Positions 35,607 through 45,537 of a stretch of 64,000 bases of DNA are shown here, one piece after another. A program made the position numbers and the translations under genes. Source of the DNA: Legionella lansingensis (GTDB lineage Bacteria; Pseudomonadota; Gammaproteobacteria; Legionellales; Legionellaceae); the NCBI RefSeq assembly GCF_900187355.1, contig NZ_LT906451.1:2043001-2107000 (forward strand), read 5' to 3'. Under the pieces are notes generated by a model, which made no database searches, was not told the origin of the DNA, and saw only the letters and a program-made list of their open reading frames with translations. Each line of letters opens with the position of its first letter. Positions within the stretch are counted from its first letter, which is position 1.

Positions 35607-35684
35607 CGAATTACCGTGGCTTGACCATGGTATCCAGCGATCTTCAATGAATCATGGATACCGTGGTCAAGCCACGGTAATTCG
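35607..35684. repeat. Perfect 21-bp inverted repeat, family D copy 1
   Basis: CGAATTACCGTGGCTTGACC plus one A (35607-35627) is exactly mirrored at 35664-35684. A related copy, with CGCGGTCAAGCCGCGG in the arm, is at 48431-48563. It lies between two leftward genes. Confidence 0.85.
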
Positions 35685-35776
35685 ATGTTCTATCGAATTT
35701 TAAATAATCAAGTAAGTACAACAACTTAAAAAGATATTAATAGTCTACATTTTAAGTTAGCAATAAAAAACAACAT

Positions 35777-36472
35777 TCACCATGGAATGAGCTGTCCGTC
35801 ATAACTGCGCAGCGCTTCTGCATGGCTATTTTTATGATATTTTTCAATAACAGCTAGCATAGCCTGAACGCTTGCTTTGACGTCCATTTCGGCATCAGGT
35901 CCTCCAATCCCTGTTTTTACCCAGCCTGGATGTAACAACATAATGTTTACACCGTCTTCAGCAACATCTAAAGCAAAGGAGCGCATTACACAATTAAGAG
36001 CTGTCTTGCTTGCGCGATAAGCATAGCTTCTCCCCCGCTGGTTTTCGCCAATACTTCCCATACTGGAACTGATGTTAATAACTAATTTGTCTTTTCCCTT
36101 CAATAGCAGAGGTAAGAAACCCTCACTGACTTTTAGAGGACTTAGACAATTCACATTCATGACGTTTAGGAAATTTTCTCGCTCGATATTACCAACTGTC
36201 ACCCCTGATTCACCACTAATCCCGGCATTATTGATAATCCAATCCAAAGCCAAATGGTTTAATGTTCTCTCTAATTGTTTGATCTCCTTATCATTGGTTA
36301 CATCCAATTGATAAATGGCAATATTTCTTCTGATTTTAGCATAGTGCTGTAAGTCACTTGCTTTGTCAGGATTTCTACACGTAGCAATGATCTGTGTGTC
36401 CTGTTGACTAAGTTGTTTAACAAATTCAAAACCTAACCCGCGGTTGCTACCAGTTATTAATATTGTTTTCAT
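35777..36472 (-). CDS. Short-chain dehydrogenase/reductase
   Basis: 231 residues, Rossmann fold. TGSNRGLG (residues 7-14) binds NAD(P); NNAG is at 81-84; the catalytic pair is Y152 and K156 in YAYRASK, with Ser in the INISSSMGS segment. The GxxxGxG form and short length fit the classical C-factor/sniffer-like SDRs that are active as carbonyl reductases. Substrate unknown. Upstream by 29 bases is a secreted small protein gene on the same strand. Confidence 0.88.
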   Translation of the reverse strand: MKTILITGSNRGLGFEFVKQLSQQDTQIIATCRNPDKASDLQHYAKIRRNIAIYQLDVTNDKEIKQLERTLNHLALDWIINNAGISGESGVTVGNIERENFLNVMNVNCLSPLKVSEGFLPLLLKGKDKLVINISSSMGSIGENQRGRSYAYRASKTALNCVMRSFALDVAEDGVNIMLLHPGWVKTGIGGPDAEMDVKASVQAMLAVIEKYHKNSHAEALRSYDGQLIPW

Positions 36473-36501
36473 TGCATTCCTTGCAAATTTTAGGTGAGTG
36501 T

Positions 36502-36993
36502 TTACTCTGTTTTAGACTCAATTTCAAATTGATTGATTAACTCTAAAACTTGCCTTTTCTTATCGGGCCATTTTTCCACCACCTCTGCATTTATTTTTTT
36601 GCAATTTTCAGCCATCCATGGACCAAGTTGCAATAAGATAGTTGGCGTTTTTACGCGCAAACATTCAACAAATTGTTCTTGAGTTGCTTTTTGACATAGA
36701 TCCCCTTCCTTAAAACAATCTTGCACAATCTCATCGGTTAATATTTGCCAATTAGGCGGAGGCTCAACGCCTAAAAAGGATCGATTCATTATTTGTGGCA
36801 AACCTTTTTGCGAAATCCATTGTAAGTGTGCAGGTTTGATGCCTTGCTTGCAAAAATCTTTTTGAATCGCTTTTTTAAGATCCCCTACAATCGGTTTAAT
36901 CTTCTTTTCATTAAAGCAAGGCTCAACTGCTAAGATCGACATTGAAAAAGCGATACTTATCAATCCAATAAAAAAAATTATCATCAGTTTCAT
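36502..36993 (-). CDS. Secreted Cys-containing protein of unknown function
   Basis: 163 residues from ATG 36993, supported by GGAG seven bases before; a longer frame to 37056 has no such site. A signal peptide (MKLMIIFFIGLISIAFSMSILA) is clear. The mature part has six or more Cys in even spacing (EPCFNEKK, DFCKQG, DCFKEGDLC, ECLRVK, NCKK), suggesting disulfides in the periplasm. No family recognised. It diverges from the sterol-desaturase-like gene. Confidence 0.65.
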   Translation of the reverse strand: MKLMIIFFIGLISIAFSMSILAVEPCFNEKKIKPIVGDLKKAIQKDFCKQGIKPAHLQWISQKGLPQIMNRSFLGVEPPPNWQILTDEIVQDCFKEGDLCQKATQEQFVECLRVKTPTILLQLGPWMAENCKKINAEVVEKWPDKKRQVLELINQFEIESKTE

Positions 36994-37040
36994 AGCTTCG
37001 CTCCATGAACTCCCTTCATTGAAGTATTGCACAAAATGAA

Positions 37041-38342
37041 ATGGGTGAAAGACCAAGCAAAGCTATTGCCTTAGTTATCTTAATGAATTATTGTTTTTGT
37101 TTTATGCTTCCGGTTTCTGCAAGTATGGAAATTAATCTCATTGCTCTTGCGATCCCAATCTTTCTCATAGCGATCGCTATTGAATATTGGGTCTCAATCC
37201 GGAGTAACCAGACTCTCTATTATCTGAACGATTTTGCCAATAACCTCAGTTGCGGCATTCTTGAACAAGTGTCAATGTTACCATTGCAAGGCTTGCTTAT
37301 CTTTAGTTACGATTATCTCTATCATCATCACGCATTTTTTGCGATTAACCCTAAAGTATTTTATTCATGGGTACTATTATGGCTCGGTGTAGACTTTCTT
37401 TATTATTGGTTTCATCGGGCAAGTCATCGTAATACCTTTTTATGGGCAGGGCACTCAGTACATCATCAAAGTGAACAATACAACTTCTCAGTCGCCTTGA
37501 GACAAGGCATCATCCAAACGTTATTCGGATGGGTCATTTATTTGCCTTTGGCTTTGCTTGGCTTTCCTACCTGGATGTTTTTAATTGTTGCCTCTCTAAA
37601 TACCCTATATCAATTTTGGATCCACACTAAACTCATTCACAACATGGGATGGTTTGAAATTTTTTTTAATACGCCTTCACACCACCGTGTACATCATGGC
37701 AAAAACAAGCAATATCTTGATAAAAATTATGGTGGTAGTCTCATTATCTGGGATAAATTATTTGATACATTTGAGAGAGAAACTGTTCCTGTAGAATATG
37801 GAACGACTGCACCCTTAAACTCCTGGAATCCTTTTTATGCCAACATAAAAGTTATCTATGATACGTTTTACTATGGGAAACATTTGTCTTCATGGAAAGA
37901 ACGTGTCCAAGCTTTTTTTAGACCACCAGAATGGATAGTGAACAGGCTCCATGAGCCATTTCATTCATGCCACATCGAGAGAGATAAGGACCATTTGCAA
38001 TATCCAACAGTCTATATTCTATTGAATGTTCTTATTAGTATTTTGGGGTATAGCTATTATTTAATAATATTTAATCCAAACACCCCCTTAAGCTGGGTGC
38101 TCGGCTTATTTGTCTTAATCACCCTTTACTTGATTGGTTTTATTCTCAATCGTGGTGTGATTATCAATATCAAATATACAGAGCTTTTTAGAAGTGTATT
38201 GGTTTTGATAATCGTTCATTTACTATTTATGAATTACTGGCTTGATTTTACCAGCATGTTTTTATTTTTTGTCGTCAATATTTTCCTCTATAAGAAGCGA
38301 GGCAATAATCAAGGTTCTTTGAATCATCTACAATTCCTTTAA
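37041..38342 (+). CDS. Sterol desaturase/fatty acid hydroxylase superfamily membrane protein
   Basis: 433 residues if ATG 37041 is used; ATG 37125 (MEINLIALAIPIFLIAI) resembles the family start better, and no ribosome-binding site decides. The eight-histidine diiron pattern is visible: HRASH, HSVHHQ, then HTKLIHNMG and HHRVHHG. Four or more transmembrane helices surround it, and the C-terminal third (about 320-420) adds further helices. Related membrane oxygenases hydroxylate or desaturate lipids or sterols, including alkylglycerol monooxygenase-like enzymes. Substrate unknown. The 3' end overlaps convergent ligD by 15 bases. Confidence 0.85.
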   Translation: MGERPSKAIALVILMNYCFCFMLPVSASMEINLIALAIPIFLIAIAIEYWVSIRSNQTLYYLNDFANNLSCGILEQVSMLPLQGLLIFSYDYLYHHHAFFAINPKVFYSWVLLWLGVDFLYYWFHRASHRNTFLWAGHSVHHQSEQYNFSVALRQGIIQTLFGWVIYLPLALLGFPTWMFLIVASLNTLYQFWIHTKLIHNMGWFEIFFNTPSHHRVHHGKNKQYLDKNYGGSLIIWDKLFDTFERETVPVEYGTTAPLNSWNPFYANIKVIYDTFYYGKHLSSWKERVQAFFRPPEWIVNRLHEPFHSCHIERDKDHLQYPTVYILLNVLISILGYSYYLIIFNPNTPLSWVLGLFVLITLYLIGFILNRGVIINIKYTELFRSVLVLIIVHLLFMNYWLDFTSMFLFFVVNIFLYKKRGNNQGSLNHLQFL

Positions 38343-40832
38343 CCTTAAAGATTGCTTGAGCTTCCAAAAATCCTTCCAAGGGTCATCTTTTAATTTCTTT
38401 AATCTCATAGGCAACGTATATATAGTATAAAAATTATCCTCACGATTGCTGGTTAATTCATCCCAACGAAGTGGAGTAGCCACTGGAGCATGTAAACGTG
38501 CACGAGAAGAGTAAACACTAATCGCTGTAGCCCCACGCTGATTACGCAAATAATCTACAAATATTTTTCCTTTCCGTTTGGATTTTGCCATATTAGTAAT
38601 ATACGTATTGGGGTCGATTTTCTCTAAAAACTCAACAAACACTTTTGCAAAATTTTTTACCTCTTCCCAATCATACTCAGGTTGTATTGGAATCACTACA
38701 TGAAGCCCTTTACCGCCTGTGGTTTTAACAAAACAAGTTAATTTAAAGTCTTCTAAATGTTTCTTGACTTCACGAGCGGCTTCAACGACTTTTTCCCACG
38801 GAACGTCAGGTCCTGGATCAAGATCAAAGGTAATCATATCGGGATATTCAACATCGTCGATTTTGCTTCCCCAAGGATGAATTTCCAACGCACCCATTTG
38901 CACCAGACTCAATAAACCATTTTTATCTTTAAGATAAATATACTGTTCTAACTCATTATCCGATTTATTGGCTATTGAAATAGGATGGAGTTGCTTGGGT
39001 GTGGACTTATAATAGTGTCTTTGATAAAAACATTTTTCATAATTGTTGGGACATCTAAGCAACGTTAGGGGACGATCCACAATAAACGGTAAAATAAATT
39101 CGCTAATTTCATCGTAATAATTAAACAAGTCCTGTTTTGTAATTTTATCTTCTTTGTAAAGAATTTTTTTGGGATTCGACAAGGAAATAACATGTTTTTG
39201 CTTAGGATTTGTCTTGTTTTTGACCTCTTTTTCCTTATGAACGGCGGAAGCTTTTTTATCCTTTCTTAACCCTTTAAAACTAGGATGCCTTAATTTCCCC
39301 TCTGCGGTCCACTCGCTAAATTCAACTTCGGCAACCAATGTTGGTTTGACCCAAACAGCATCTTTATGGCTAGATGGCTCTGAATTAAAAGGATTTTCTT
39401 TGCTAATATGTTGTTGTAGCTCTTCAAAAACGTCTTTCAAAGAGGCTTCAGTAAATCCTGTCCCTACATTACCGCAATAAACGAGTTCCTTATCGTCATT
39501 AAATACTCCCAGGAAAAGAGAACCAAAATACTGCCTCGTTCCTTTAGAATAACCTCCAATCACAAACTCCTGACGCTTAATGCATTTAACCTTGACCCAG
39601 TGCTTTGTTCTTTTTTCTTGGTAAGAGCTATTAATATTTTTTGAAATAATTCCTTCTAGATTTAATTCACAAGATTTCTCAAAAACGTCCTGTCCATTAC
39701 CAATAATATGATCGCTATATCGTAGCGTTGGGTGAGCGGCGGGTAAGACGTACTCAAGTATTTCTTTTCGTTCTAATAGAGGACGTTTCTTCAAATCATA
39801 TTTATCATAGTAAAGCAGATCAAAAACGTAGTAGATAAAGGGATAGTCTTTATCTCCCTTCATTGAATTTTGTAACAGTTGAAAGCTAGATCGATGGTGT
39901 TCATCCAATAAGACAATTTCCCCATCCAGAACCACTTTTTTTACCGGTAATTTTTTAAGTTCCTTGACGATATTCTTAAAATGTTCCGTCCACTCTATAT
40001 TATTTCGCGACATTAAGCGGATGGAAGTTCCATTCTTAAAAGCAATAATACGATAACCATCAAGCTTAAGCTCATGTAACCATTCGGTTCCTAAAGGCGC
40101 CTTATCCACCAAGGTAGTCAGTTGTGGTGAAATTTTCTTCGGAAAAGAGCTTTCTTTTAGGTCAGACGGTAACAATTTGCTAAGTGATTTTTGTCGAGAC
40201 TTCGGATTGGCAACTTTTTTTAGCCCCCCCTCACTGCTGCTCCACACCTTTTCGTAGTTCTCGGCAATCTCATCGATGGATTGATTTGTCACCACGCTAT
40301 TAGGCTCTTCTAATAGAATGTCATATTTCTGCAAAGGTATCGCAAATTCGTCATCATATTTTATGAGGAACCAAGATTCCTCCTCTTTTTTAAAGCGCAC
40401 GAGATCCCAGCGTCCATGTAATTTTTTTGCATTTAACTCAAACCGTAGATGCCCTTTTTCGTAAGCTTTGCGTGGATCTTTATCTAAAGGTTCCCACTTA
40501 CCCTTGTCCCACAGCATCACTGTCCCACCACCATATTCCTCTTTAGGTATGATACCCTCAAAGGAACCGTACTCAACTGGATGATCCTCGACATGCACCG
40601 CCAGACGCTTTACTTTTGGATCCAAACATGGACCTTTTGGTACAGCCCAGCTCTTCAATACACCATCAAGCTCTAACCGGAAGTCATAATGAAGATGGCT
40701 TGCAGCATGTTTATGAATAATAAAGAGATAATTTTGATTATGATGGATTTGACCGCGTGGCTCAGGCGTTTTTTTAAAATCTCTTTTTTGATGATATTGA
40801 TCCAGGCCCATGAGTGCCTTCCATTCGCTCAT
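38328..40832 (-). CDS. ligD: ATP-dependent DNA ligase LigD, three-domain
   Basis: 834 residues in the order phosphoesterase, ligase, polymerase. The N-terminal PE domain has KHAASHLHYDFRLELDGVLKSW and VEDHPVEYGSFEG. The ligase nucleophile is K256 in HELKLDGYRI, with GEIVL and KVKCI downstream. The polymerase (primase-like) domain has the metal-binding D670-L-D672 in TFDLDPGPD. Used in Ku-dependent non-homologous end joining; it can fill and join double-strand ends. No Ku gene lies within the window. It overlaps the convergent desaturase-like gene by 15 bases. Confidence 0.94.
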   Translation of the reverse strand: MSEWKALMGLDQYHQKRDFKKTPEPRGQIHHNQNYLFIIHKHAASHLHYDFRLELDGVLKSWAVPKGPCLDPKVKRLAVHVEDHPVEYGSFEGIIPKEEYGGGTVMLWDKGKWEPLDKDPRKAYEKGHLRFELNAKKLHGRWDLVRFKKEEESWFLIKYDDEFAIPLQKYDILLEEPNSVVTNQSIDEIAENYEKVWSSSEGGLKKVANPKSRQKSLSKLLPSDLKESSFPKKISPQLTTLVDKAPLGTEWLHELKLDGYRIIAFKNGTSIRLMSRNNIEWTEHFKNIVKELKKLPVKKVVLDGEIVLLDEHHRSSFQLLQNSMKGDKDYPFIYYVFDLLYYDKYDLKKRPLLERKEILEYVLPAAHPTLRYSDHIIGNGQDVFEKSCELNLEGIISKNINSSYQEKRTKHWVKVKCIKRQEFVIGGYSKGTRQYFGSLFLGVFNDDKELVYCGNVGTGFTEASLKDVFEELQQHISKENPFNSEPSSHKDAVWVKPTLVAEVEFSEWTAEGKLRHPSFKGLRKDKKASAVHKEKEVKNKTNPKQKHVISLSNPKKILYKEDKITKQDLFNYYDEISEFILPFIVDRPLTLLRCPNNYEKCFYQRHYYKSTPKQLHPISIANKSDNELEQYIYLKDKNGLLSLVQMGALEIHPWGSKIDDVEYPDMITFDLDPGPDVPWEKVVEAAREVKKHLEDFKLTCFVKTTGGKGLHVVIPIQPEYDWEEVKNFAKVFVEFLEKIDPNTYITNMAKSKRKGKIFVDYLRNQRGATAISVYSSRARLHAPVATPLRWDELTSNREDNFYTIYTLPMRLKKLKDDPWKDFWKLKQSLRLKEL

Positions 40833-40889
40833 TTATTCTTAATTATAGGCGAGAGGATCTTCTGTAGGACTATTTAAAGGAAAGTCCTG

Positions 40890-42014
40890 CTATTTGTTTA
40901 ATTTTTCTGGATTAATGACAACAATGAGATCATCATCTTTTTGTGGGATCCCTCTACCATCTCTATTATTCGTAGCCACATAAAACAATTTATTCGGACC
41001 TAATTTAATCGCACGCAATCTACCTAACTCCCCCTGGAAGTATTTGTTCAGTTGTTTGGTTTGCAAATTGAACCCATAAAGTGTTCTTCCTCGCAAACCA
41101 CAAAAATAGAGTGTCTCGTTGAATATTTCTGCACCTGACGGTGCCCAAGTGCTAAAACCACTCTCAAGAATTGGCATTTCCATTCCTTGTTTTCTCTCTT
41201 CACCCGTAATTACCGGCCATCCGTAGTTCCCACCTGCTTTGATTAAGTTTATTTCGTCATGCGCTGTTGGGCCATGTTCAGTAGCCCATAATTGCCCACG
41301 CTCATCCCAAGCGAGTCCTTGAGGATTTCGATGACCATAGGAATAAACAGCTGATTTTGGAAAAGGGTTATCTTCAGGAATATTACCATCATCTTTGACT
41401 CTTAAAATTTTTCCAGCCAACGAATTAAGATCCTGAGCTGATTGTGGAGTCTGCGCATCACCAGTGGTGATGTAAAGATAGCCATCAGGACCAAAACGAA
41501 TCCTGCCACCATCATGCGTTGCAGCACCAGGAATACCATCAATGATAATCATTGGATGCGATAAATGATTATTGTCAAACTGGTAGCGAACTACCTTATT
41601 TAGGTAATGATCTTGCCGGCCGTAAGTATAATAAACATAAACAAAAGGCTGACTTGCAAATTGAGGATGTACGGCAATGCCAAGTAATCCGCCCTCCCCA
41701 ATAGTTGCCACATCATTGATCCGAGCAATTGGCTTGACTTCACGGGAGCTATCTTTTAAATCAATAAGATGGATTGTCCCAGCCCTTTGAGTGAAGATCA
41801 GTTTGTTGTCCGGCAAAAAATCGAGACCCCAAGGAACATCCAGCTTCTTTGCCAGTATGGAAATAAAAGGAGCATTTTGTTTTTGCTCATCATCTTGTCC
41901 AAGACTTGTAGGAAGTGCGCTTGCTCTTTTACCTAAAAACTCCCACCATCCAATGATTAATAGAAAAATCATCAGGACTAGCAGGAAAAAAATAGTCATT
42001 CGCCACTTGCTCAT
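40890..42014 (-). CDS. PQQ-dependent sugar dehydrogenase (glucose/sorbosone dehydrogenase family), secreted
   Basis: 374 residues. N-terminal membrane anchor/signal ([19 protein letters not shown]), then a six-bladed beta-propeller: LDVPWGLDFLPDN, GEGGLLGIAVHPQF, THDGGRIRFGPDGYLYITTGD, YSYGHRNPQGLAWDE, TEHGPTAHDEIN and GGNYGWP are the soluble aldose-sugar dehydrogenase landmarks. The family oxidises sugars with PQQ as cofactor; the cell would need external PQQ if it lacks pqq genes (none here). It overlaps rnc by one base (TAATG), so it is translationally coupled to the lepA-lepB-rnc group. Confidence 0.87.
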   Translation of the reverse strand: MSKWRMTIFFLLVLMIFLLIIGWWEFLGKRASALPTSLGQDDEQKQNAPFISILAKKLDVPWGLDFLPDNKLIFTQRAGTIHLIDLKDSSREVKPIARINDVATIGEGGLLGIAVHPQFASQPFVYVYYTYGRQDHYLNKVVRYQFDNNHLSHPMIIIDGIPGAATHDGGRIRFGPDGYLYITTGDAQTPQSAQDLNSLAGKILRVKDDGNIPEDNPFPKSAVYSYGHRNPQGLAWDERGQLWATEHGPTAHDEINLIKAGGNYGWPVITGEERKQGMEMPILESGFSTWAPSGAEIFNETLYFCGLRGRTLYGFNLQTKQLNKYFQGELGRLRAIKLGPNKLFYVATNNRDGRGIPQKDDDLIVVINPEKLNK

Positions 42015-42697
42015 TAGGAATAGTCCTTAAGTTGTTGCAGCAACAGCTTGGCAGCTTCTTGTTCTGCTTTACGACGATTAGGCCCAATACCGATAGCGGG
42101 CATCTTAACACCGCTGATTTTGCAAGCAACATGAAAAACTTGCTCATGCTCTTCACCTTCAATCTTTATCAAGCTATATTCGGGAAGAGGTTTTTTCACT
42201 GCTTGCAAGTATTCCTGCAGCTGAGTTTTTGAATCTTTTAAATTATCTTGCAAACTATCATCTTCTAGTCGTGAACAATATAATTTGAGCACTAAGTCTT
42301 TACTCGCTTCAAGACCTCCATCAAGAAAAACAGCAGCAATCACTGCTTCTAGTGCATCCGCAAGAATAGAAGCTCGTCGAAAGCCACCACTTTTTAGCTC
42401 CCCTTGACCCAAAAACAAGCAATCCCCCAATTCTAATTCCGCGGCAATTTCGGCAAGCATTTCACCTTTGACCAAGAAAGCTCGCAAACGGCTTAGTTGA
42501 CCTTCGGTTTCTTCAGGGAACTTTTCAAAGAGAGCATATGCGATAATAAAACTTAAAATGGAGTCGCCCAAAAATTCAAAACGCTCATTATTCAAAACAC
42601 CTGCACTACAATGAGTCAATGCCTGCTTCAAGAAAGCAGGGTTTTTAAATGTATAGCCCAATCGTCTGCTTAGGCGTTGCAAATCTTTTGGAACCAA
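42014..42697 (-). CDS. rnc: Ribonuclease III
   Basis: 227 residues: N-terminal RNase III domain with signature NERFEFLGDS (E38, E41, D45) and the second acidic pair in DALEAVIAAVFLDGG, then a double-stranded-RNA-binding domain (about 152-223, KTQLQEYLQAVKKPLPEY). It processes rRNA precursors and structured RNAs. Follows lepB by 36 bases in the conserved lepA-lepB-rnc order; era and recO do not follow. Its stop codon shares a base with the start of the sugar dehydrogenase gene. Confidence 0.97.
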   Translation of the reverse strand: MVPKDLQRLSRRLGYTFKNPAFLKQALTHCSAGVLNNERFEFLGDSILSFIIAYALFEKFPEETEGQLSRLRAFLVKGEMLAEIAAELELGDCLFLGQGELKSGGFRRASILADALEAVIAAVFLDGGLEASKDLVLKLYCSRLEDDSLQDNLKDSKTQLQEYLQAVKKPLPEYSLIKIEGEEHEQVFHVACKISGVKMPAIGIGPNRRKAEQEAAKLLLQQLKDYS

Positions 42698-42733
42698 TAT
42701 CGTACCTCATCGCTTAATGTATAGGTCTGACCC

Positions 42734-43489
42734 CTAGTGGATAAGGCGACCTATTTTCGACCAACGAATACTATCCGTCTTACCATTCCAACTCATCCAC
42801 ACCAAGAAGGCCCTACCACGCAAATATTCATTGGGTGTAAATCCCCAAAAACGACTATCTGCGCTGTCGTCTCGGTTATCTCCCATCATAAAATATTGAC
42901 CTGGGGGTACGACAACATCAAAATCATCAGCAGGAACATCAGGCCGTATATAAATGTCATGGACAACACCGTTCAGATTTTCACGGTATTTTGCCACAGC
43001 ATGACCTGAGCTTTCATCCGTTGTGTATTCGACAAAGGTCTGCTTCATTGTTTTGCCATTGATAGACAATACTTTATTGTGATAACTCACCTTGTCGCCC
43101 GGCACACCAATAACCCTTTTAATATAATCATAAGAAGGATCCGGAGGCCAACGAAACACCGCCACATCTCCAGTCTTAGGATTAGAAACGCGCATTATTT
43201 TTGTTTCTAAAACAGGAAGCCTCAATCCATAAGCAAATTTATTCACTGCAACAAAATCCCCCACAAGTAAAGTAGGCTCCAAAGAACCAGAGGGAATGCG
43301 AAACGGCTCTACTAAAAAAGACCGTAATATTAGTACAAGAACAAATACGGGAAAAAAAGAACGGGAATATTCAATGATCCGACCAGGTTTCTCTTCAGGT
43401 TTACGTCTTTTGGCAAAATAAAGAACATCCAGTAAGTATACAAACCCACTTACTAAAGAAAGAATAACTAATAACAAAGCGAAATTCAT
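42734..43489 (-). CDS. lepB: Signal peptidase I
   Basis: 251 residues. Two N-terminal transmembrane segments, then the catalytic Ser69 in PSGSLEPTL (the usual Met after Ser is Leu) and the general-base Lys124 in YDYIKRVIGVPGD. Also GDNRDDSADSRFWGF. It cleaves signal peptides of Sec-exported proteins on the periplasmic face. Downstream of lepA on the same strand, but separated from it by a 210-base palindromic repeat. Confidence 0.96.
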   Translation of the reverse strand: MNFALLLVILSLVSGFVYLLDVLYFAKRRKPEEKPGRIIEYSRSFFPVFVLVLILRSFLVEPFRIPSGSLEPTLLVGDFVAVNKFAYGLRLPVLETKIMRVSNPKTGDVAVFRWPPDPSYDYIKRVIGVPGDKVSYHNKVLSINGKTMKQTFVEYTTDESSGHAVAKYRENLNGVVHDIYIRPDVPADDFDVVVPPGQYFMMGDNRDDSADSRFWGFTPNEYLRGRAFLVWMSWNGKTDSIRWSKIGRLIH

Positions 43490-43516
43490 AGTTTAACTGT
43501 TCCTATCATCACTGAG

Positions 43517-43730
43517 AGTCTGCTGACATTTCGCTAACTTGGGCCAAAATGGCTTGATTGTCGAGATTTACCCCTCACCCCTACCCTCTCCTCCCACAAG
43601 GGGAGAGGGAGAATAATGAGTACCTCTCCCCCTTGTGGGAGAGGTCGACGCGCATAGCGCGGCGGGTGAGGGGCAAAAACCTCGACAATCAAGCCATTTT
43701 GGCCAAGATAGTAGAAATAGCAGCAGACCT
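43517..43730. repeat. Palindromic element, family A copy 2 with an inserted repeat B
   Basis: Outer arms AGTCTGCTGACATTT and AAATAGCAGCAGACC; inner arms GGCCAAAATGGCTTGATTG and its exact complement near 43685-43706. Its loop is replaced by repeat B (43571-43673). It lies between lepA and lepB and ends on the lepA stop. Confidence 0.8.
43571..43673. repeat. Repeat family B copy 1
   Basis: CCCCTCACCC...GGGTGAGGGG inverted ends, internal CTCCCACAAGGGGAGAGG, and GAGGTCGACGCGC...GCGCGGCGGG. A partly deleted relative is at 59319-59382. It sits wholly inside the loop of family A copy 2. Confidence 0.8.
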
Positions 43731-43731
43731 C

Positions 43732-45537
43732 CTATTTTTTTCTGTCGGTCTGAAATACAGCCATAAATGCTTCTTGGGGTATTTCTACTTGCCCCACCTG
43801 CTTCATGCGTTTTTTACCGGCTTTTTGTTTCTCTAGCAGCTTCCTTTTGCGCGTTACATCTCCGCCGTAGCATTTTGCGGTAACGTTTTTGCGCAATGCT
43901 TTCACGGTTTGGCGTGCAATGATATGGCTGCCTAAAGCAGCTTGAATAGCTACATCAAACATCTGACGTGGAATTAACTCACGCATTTTGTCAACCAATG
44001 CTTTGCCGCGACTATAAGCATCCGATCGATGAACAATAACAGCGAGAGCATCCACACGCTCGCTATTAATCAACACATCCATTTTTACCAAATCAGCTTC
44101 TTGAAAACGTATAAAGTTATAATCAAGCGAGGCATAGCCGCGACTTACTGATTTTAAACGATCAAAAAAATCGGATACGACCTCACTCATGGGCAAATCA
44201 TAGGTAACAGAAACCTGACGTCCACTGTAGGTCATATTCACTTGTACGCCACGACGCTCCACACACAAAGTTATAATCTGGCCTAAGTAATCCTGTGGCA
44301 CCAGGATATTGGCACGTACAATAGGTTCAAACATCTGTTTAATTTGTTGTGACGGGAGGAGCTGTGATGGATTGTCGATCATCAATGTTTCCCCTTTTGT
44401 TGTTATAACTTGGTAAACAACAGTCGGTGCAGTGGAAATCAGATCGAGGTTATATTCACGCTCCAACCTTTCCTGAATGATTTCCATATGAAGCATACCC
44501 AAAAAACCACAACGAAAACCAAAACCCAATGCTTCGGAAGACTCTGGTTCATAAAATAGGGAAGCATCATTAAGACTAAGTTTGGCCAAAGCTTCACGAA
44601 ATGCTTCAAAATCATCAGCACTAATAGGAAAAAGACCTGCGTAAACTTGTGGCTTAACTTTTTGGAAACCAGGTAAAGGAGCCGTGGCCTGATTCTTTTC
44701 AAGTGTTAGCGTGTCACCCACAGGAGCGCCTTGAATGTCTTTGATTCCAGCCACCACATAACCTACTTCACCAGCTTGTAATACATCAAGCTTGGTGCGT
44801 TTAGGAGTGAAAATGCCAACCTGGTCAACCTCATAGGTTTTACCCGTTGACATCACCCGCATTTTATCGCCTTTTTTTAGAGAACCATTGGCAATACGAA
44901 CCAAAGAGACTACACCGAGATAACTATCAAACCAGGAATCAATAATTAAAGCCTGAAGAGGTGCATTGATATCGCCTTTCGGGGGAGGAATACGAGCAAC
45001 AAGCGCTTCAAGAACGTCTTCGACCCCGAAACCACTCTTGGCACTAGCACGAATAGCATCTTTTGCTTCAAGACCGATAATATCTTCGATTTCGCTAATC
45101 ACTCGCTCAGGCTCAGCTTGTGGTAAATCAATCTTATTTAGAACAGGCAAGATTTCCAGGGACTGATCAATTGCTGTATAGCAAACAGCCACCGTTTGGG
45201 CTTCTACACCCTGTGCAGCATCAACAACAAGAATTGCCCCCTCACAGGCAGCAAGCGAGCGTGAAACCTCGTAGCTAAAATCCACATGACCAGGGGTATC
45301 AATAAAATTAAGCAAATACGTTTTGCCATCGCGCGCAGTATAGTTTAAGGAAACACTTTGTGCCTTAATAGTAATCCCGCGTTCACGTTCGATATCCATG
45401 GAATCAAGGACTTGATCAGCCATTTCTCGATCAGACAATCCTCCACAAAGCTGAATAAAACGGTCAGCTAATGTGGATTTACCATGATCAATATGTGCAA
45501 TAATGGAAAAATTACGAATTCGCGTTAAATCGCTCAA
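43732..45537 (-). CDS. lepA: Elongation factor 4 (LepA)
   Basis: 601 residues. Translational GTPase: [13 protein letters not shown] (G1), RGITIKAQ (G2), [11 protein letters not shown] (G3), NKIDLP (G4), then domain II, EF-G-like domains III and V, and the LepA-specific C-terminal domain (about 490-600, [20 protein letters not shown]). It acts on stalled or mis-positioned ribosomes during initiation or elongation. First gene of lepA-lepB-rnc. Its stop abuts a large palindrome. Confidence 0.97.
   Translation of the reverse strand: MSDLTRIRNFSIIAHIDHGKSTLADRFIQLCGGLSDREMADQVLDSMDIERERGITIKAQSVSLNYTARDGKTYLLNFIDTPGHVDFSYEVSRSLAACEGAILVVDAAQGVEAQTVAVCYTAIDQSLEILPVLNKIDLPQAEPERVISEIEDIIGLEAKDAIRASAKSGFGVEDVLEALVARIPPPKGDINAPLQALIIDSWFDSYLGVVSLVRIANGSLKKGDKMRVMSTGKTYEVDQVGIFTPKRTKLDVLQAGEVGYVVAGIKDIQGAPVGDTLTLEKNQATAPLPGFQKVKPQVYAGLFPISADDFEAFREALAKLSLNDASLFYEPESSEALGFGFRCGFLGMLHMEIIQERLEREYNLDLISTAPTVVYQVITTKGETLMIDNPSQLLPSQQIKQMFEPIVRANILVPQDYLGQIITLCVERRGVQVNMTYSGRQVSVTYDLPMSEVVSDFFDRLKSVSRGYASLDYNFIRFQEADLVKMDVLINSERVDALAVIVHRSDAYSRGKALVDKMRELIPRQMFDVAIQAALGSHIIARQTVKALRKNVTAKCYGGDVTRKRKLLEKQKAGKKRMKQVGQVEIPQEAFMAVFQTDRKK

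Noticed and set aside
37041-37124. N-terminal 28 residues of the desaturase-like protein as a certain part of the gene
   Set aside because: No ribosome-binding site favours this start; ATG 37125 looks more like the family, so the extra residues are doubtful.
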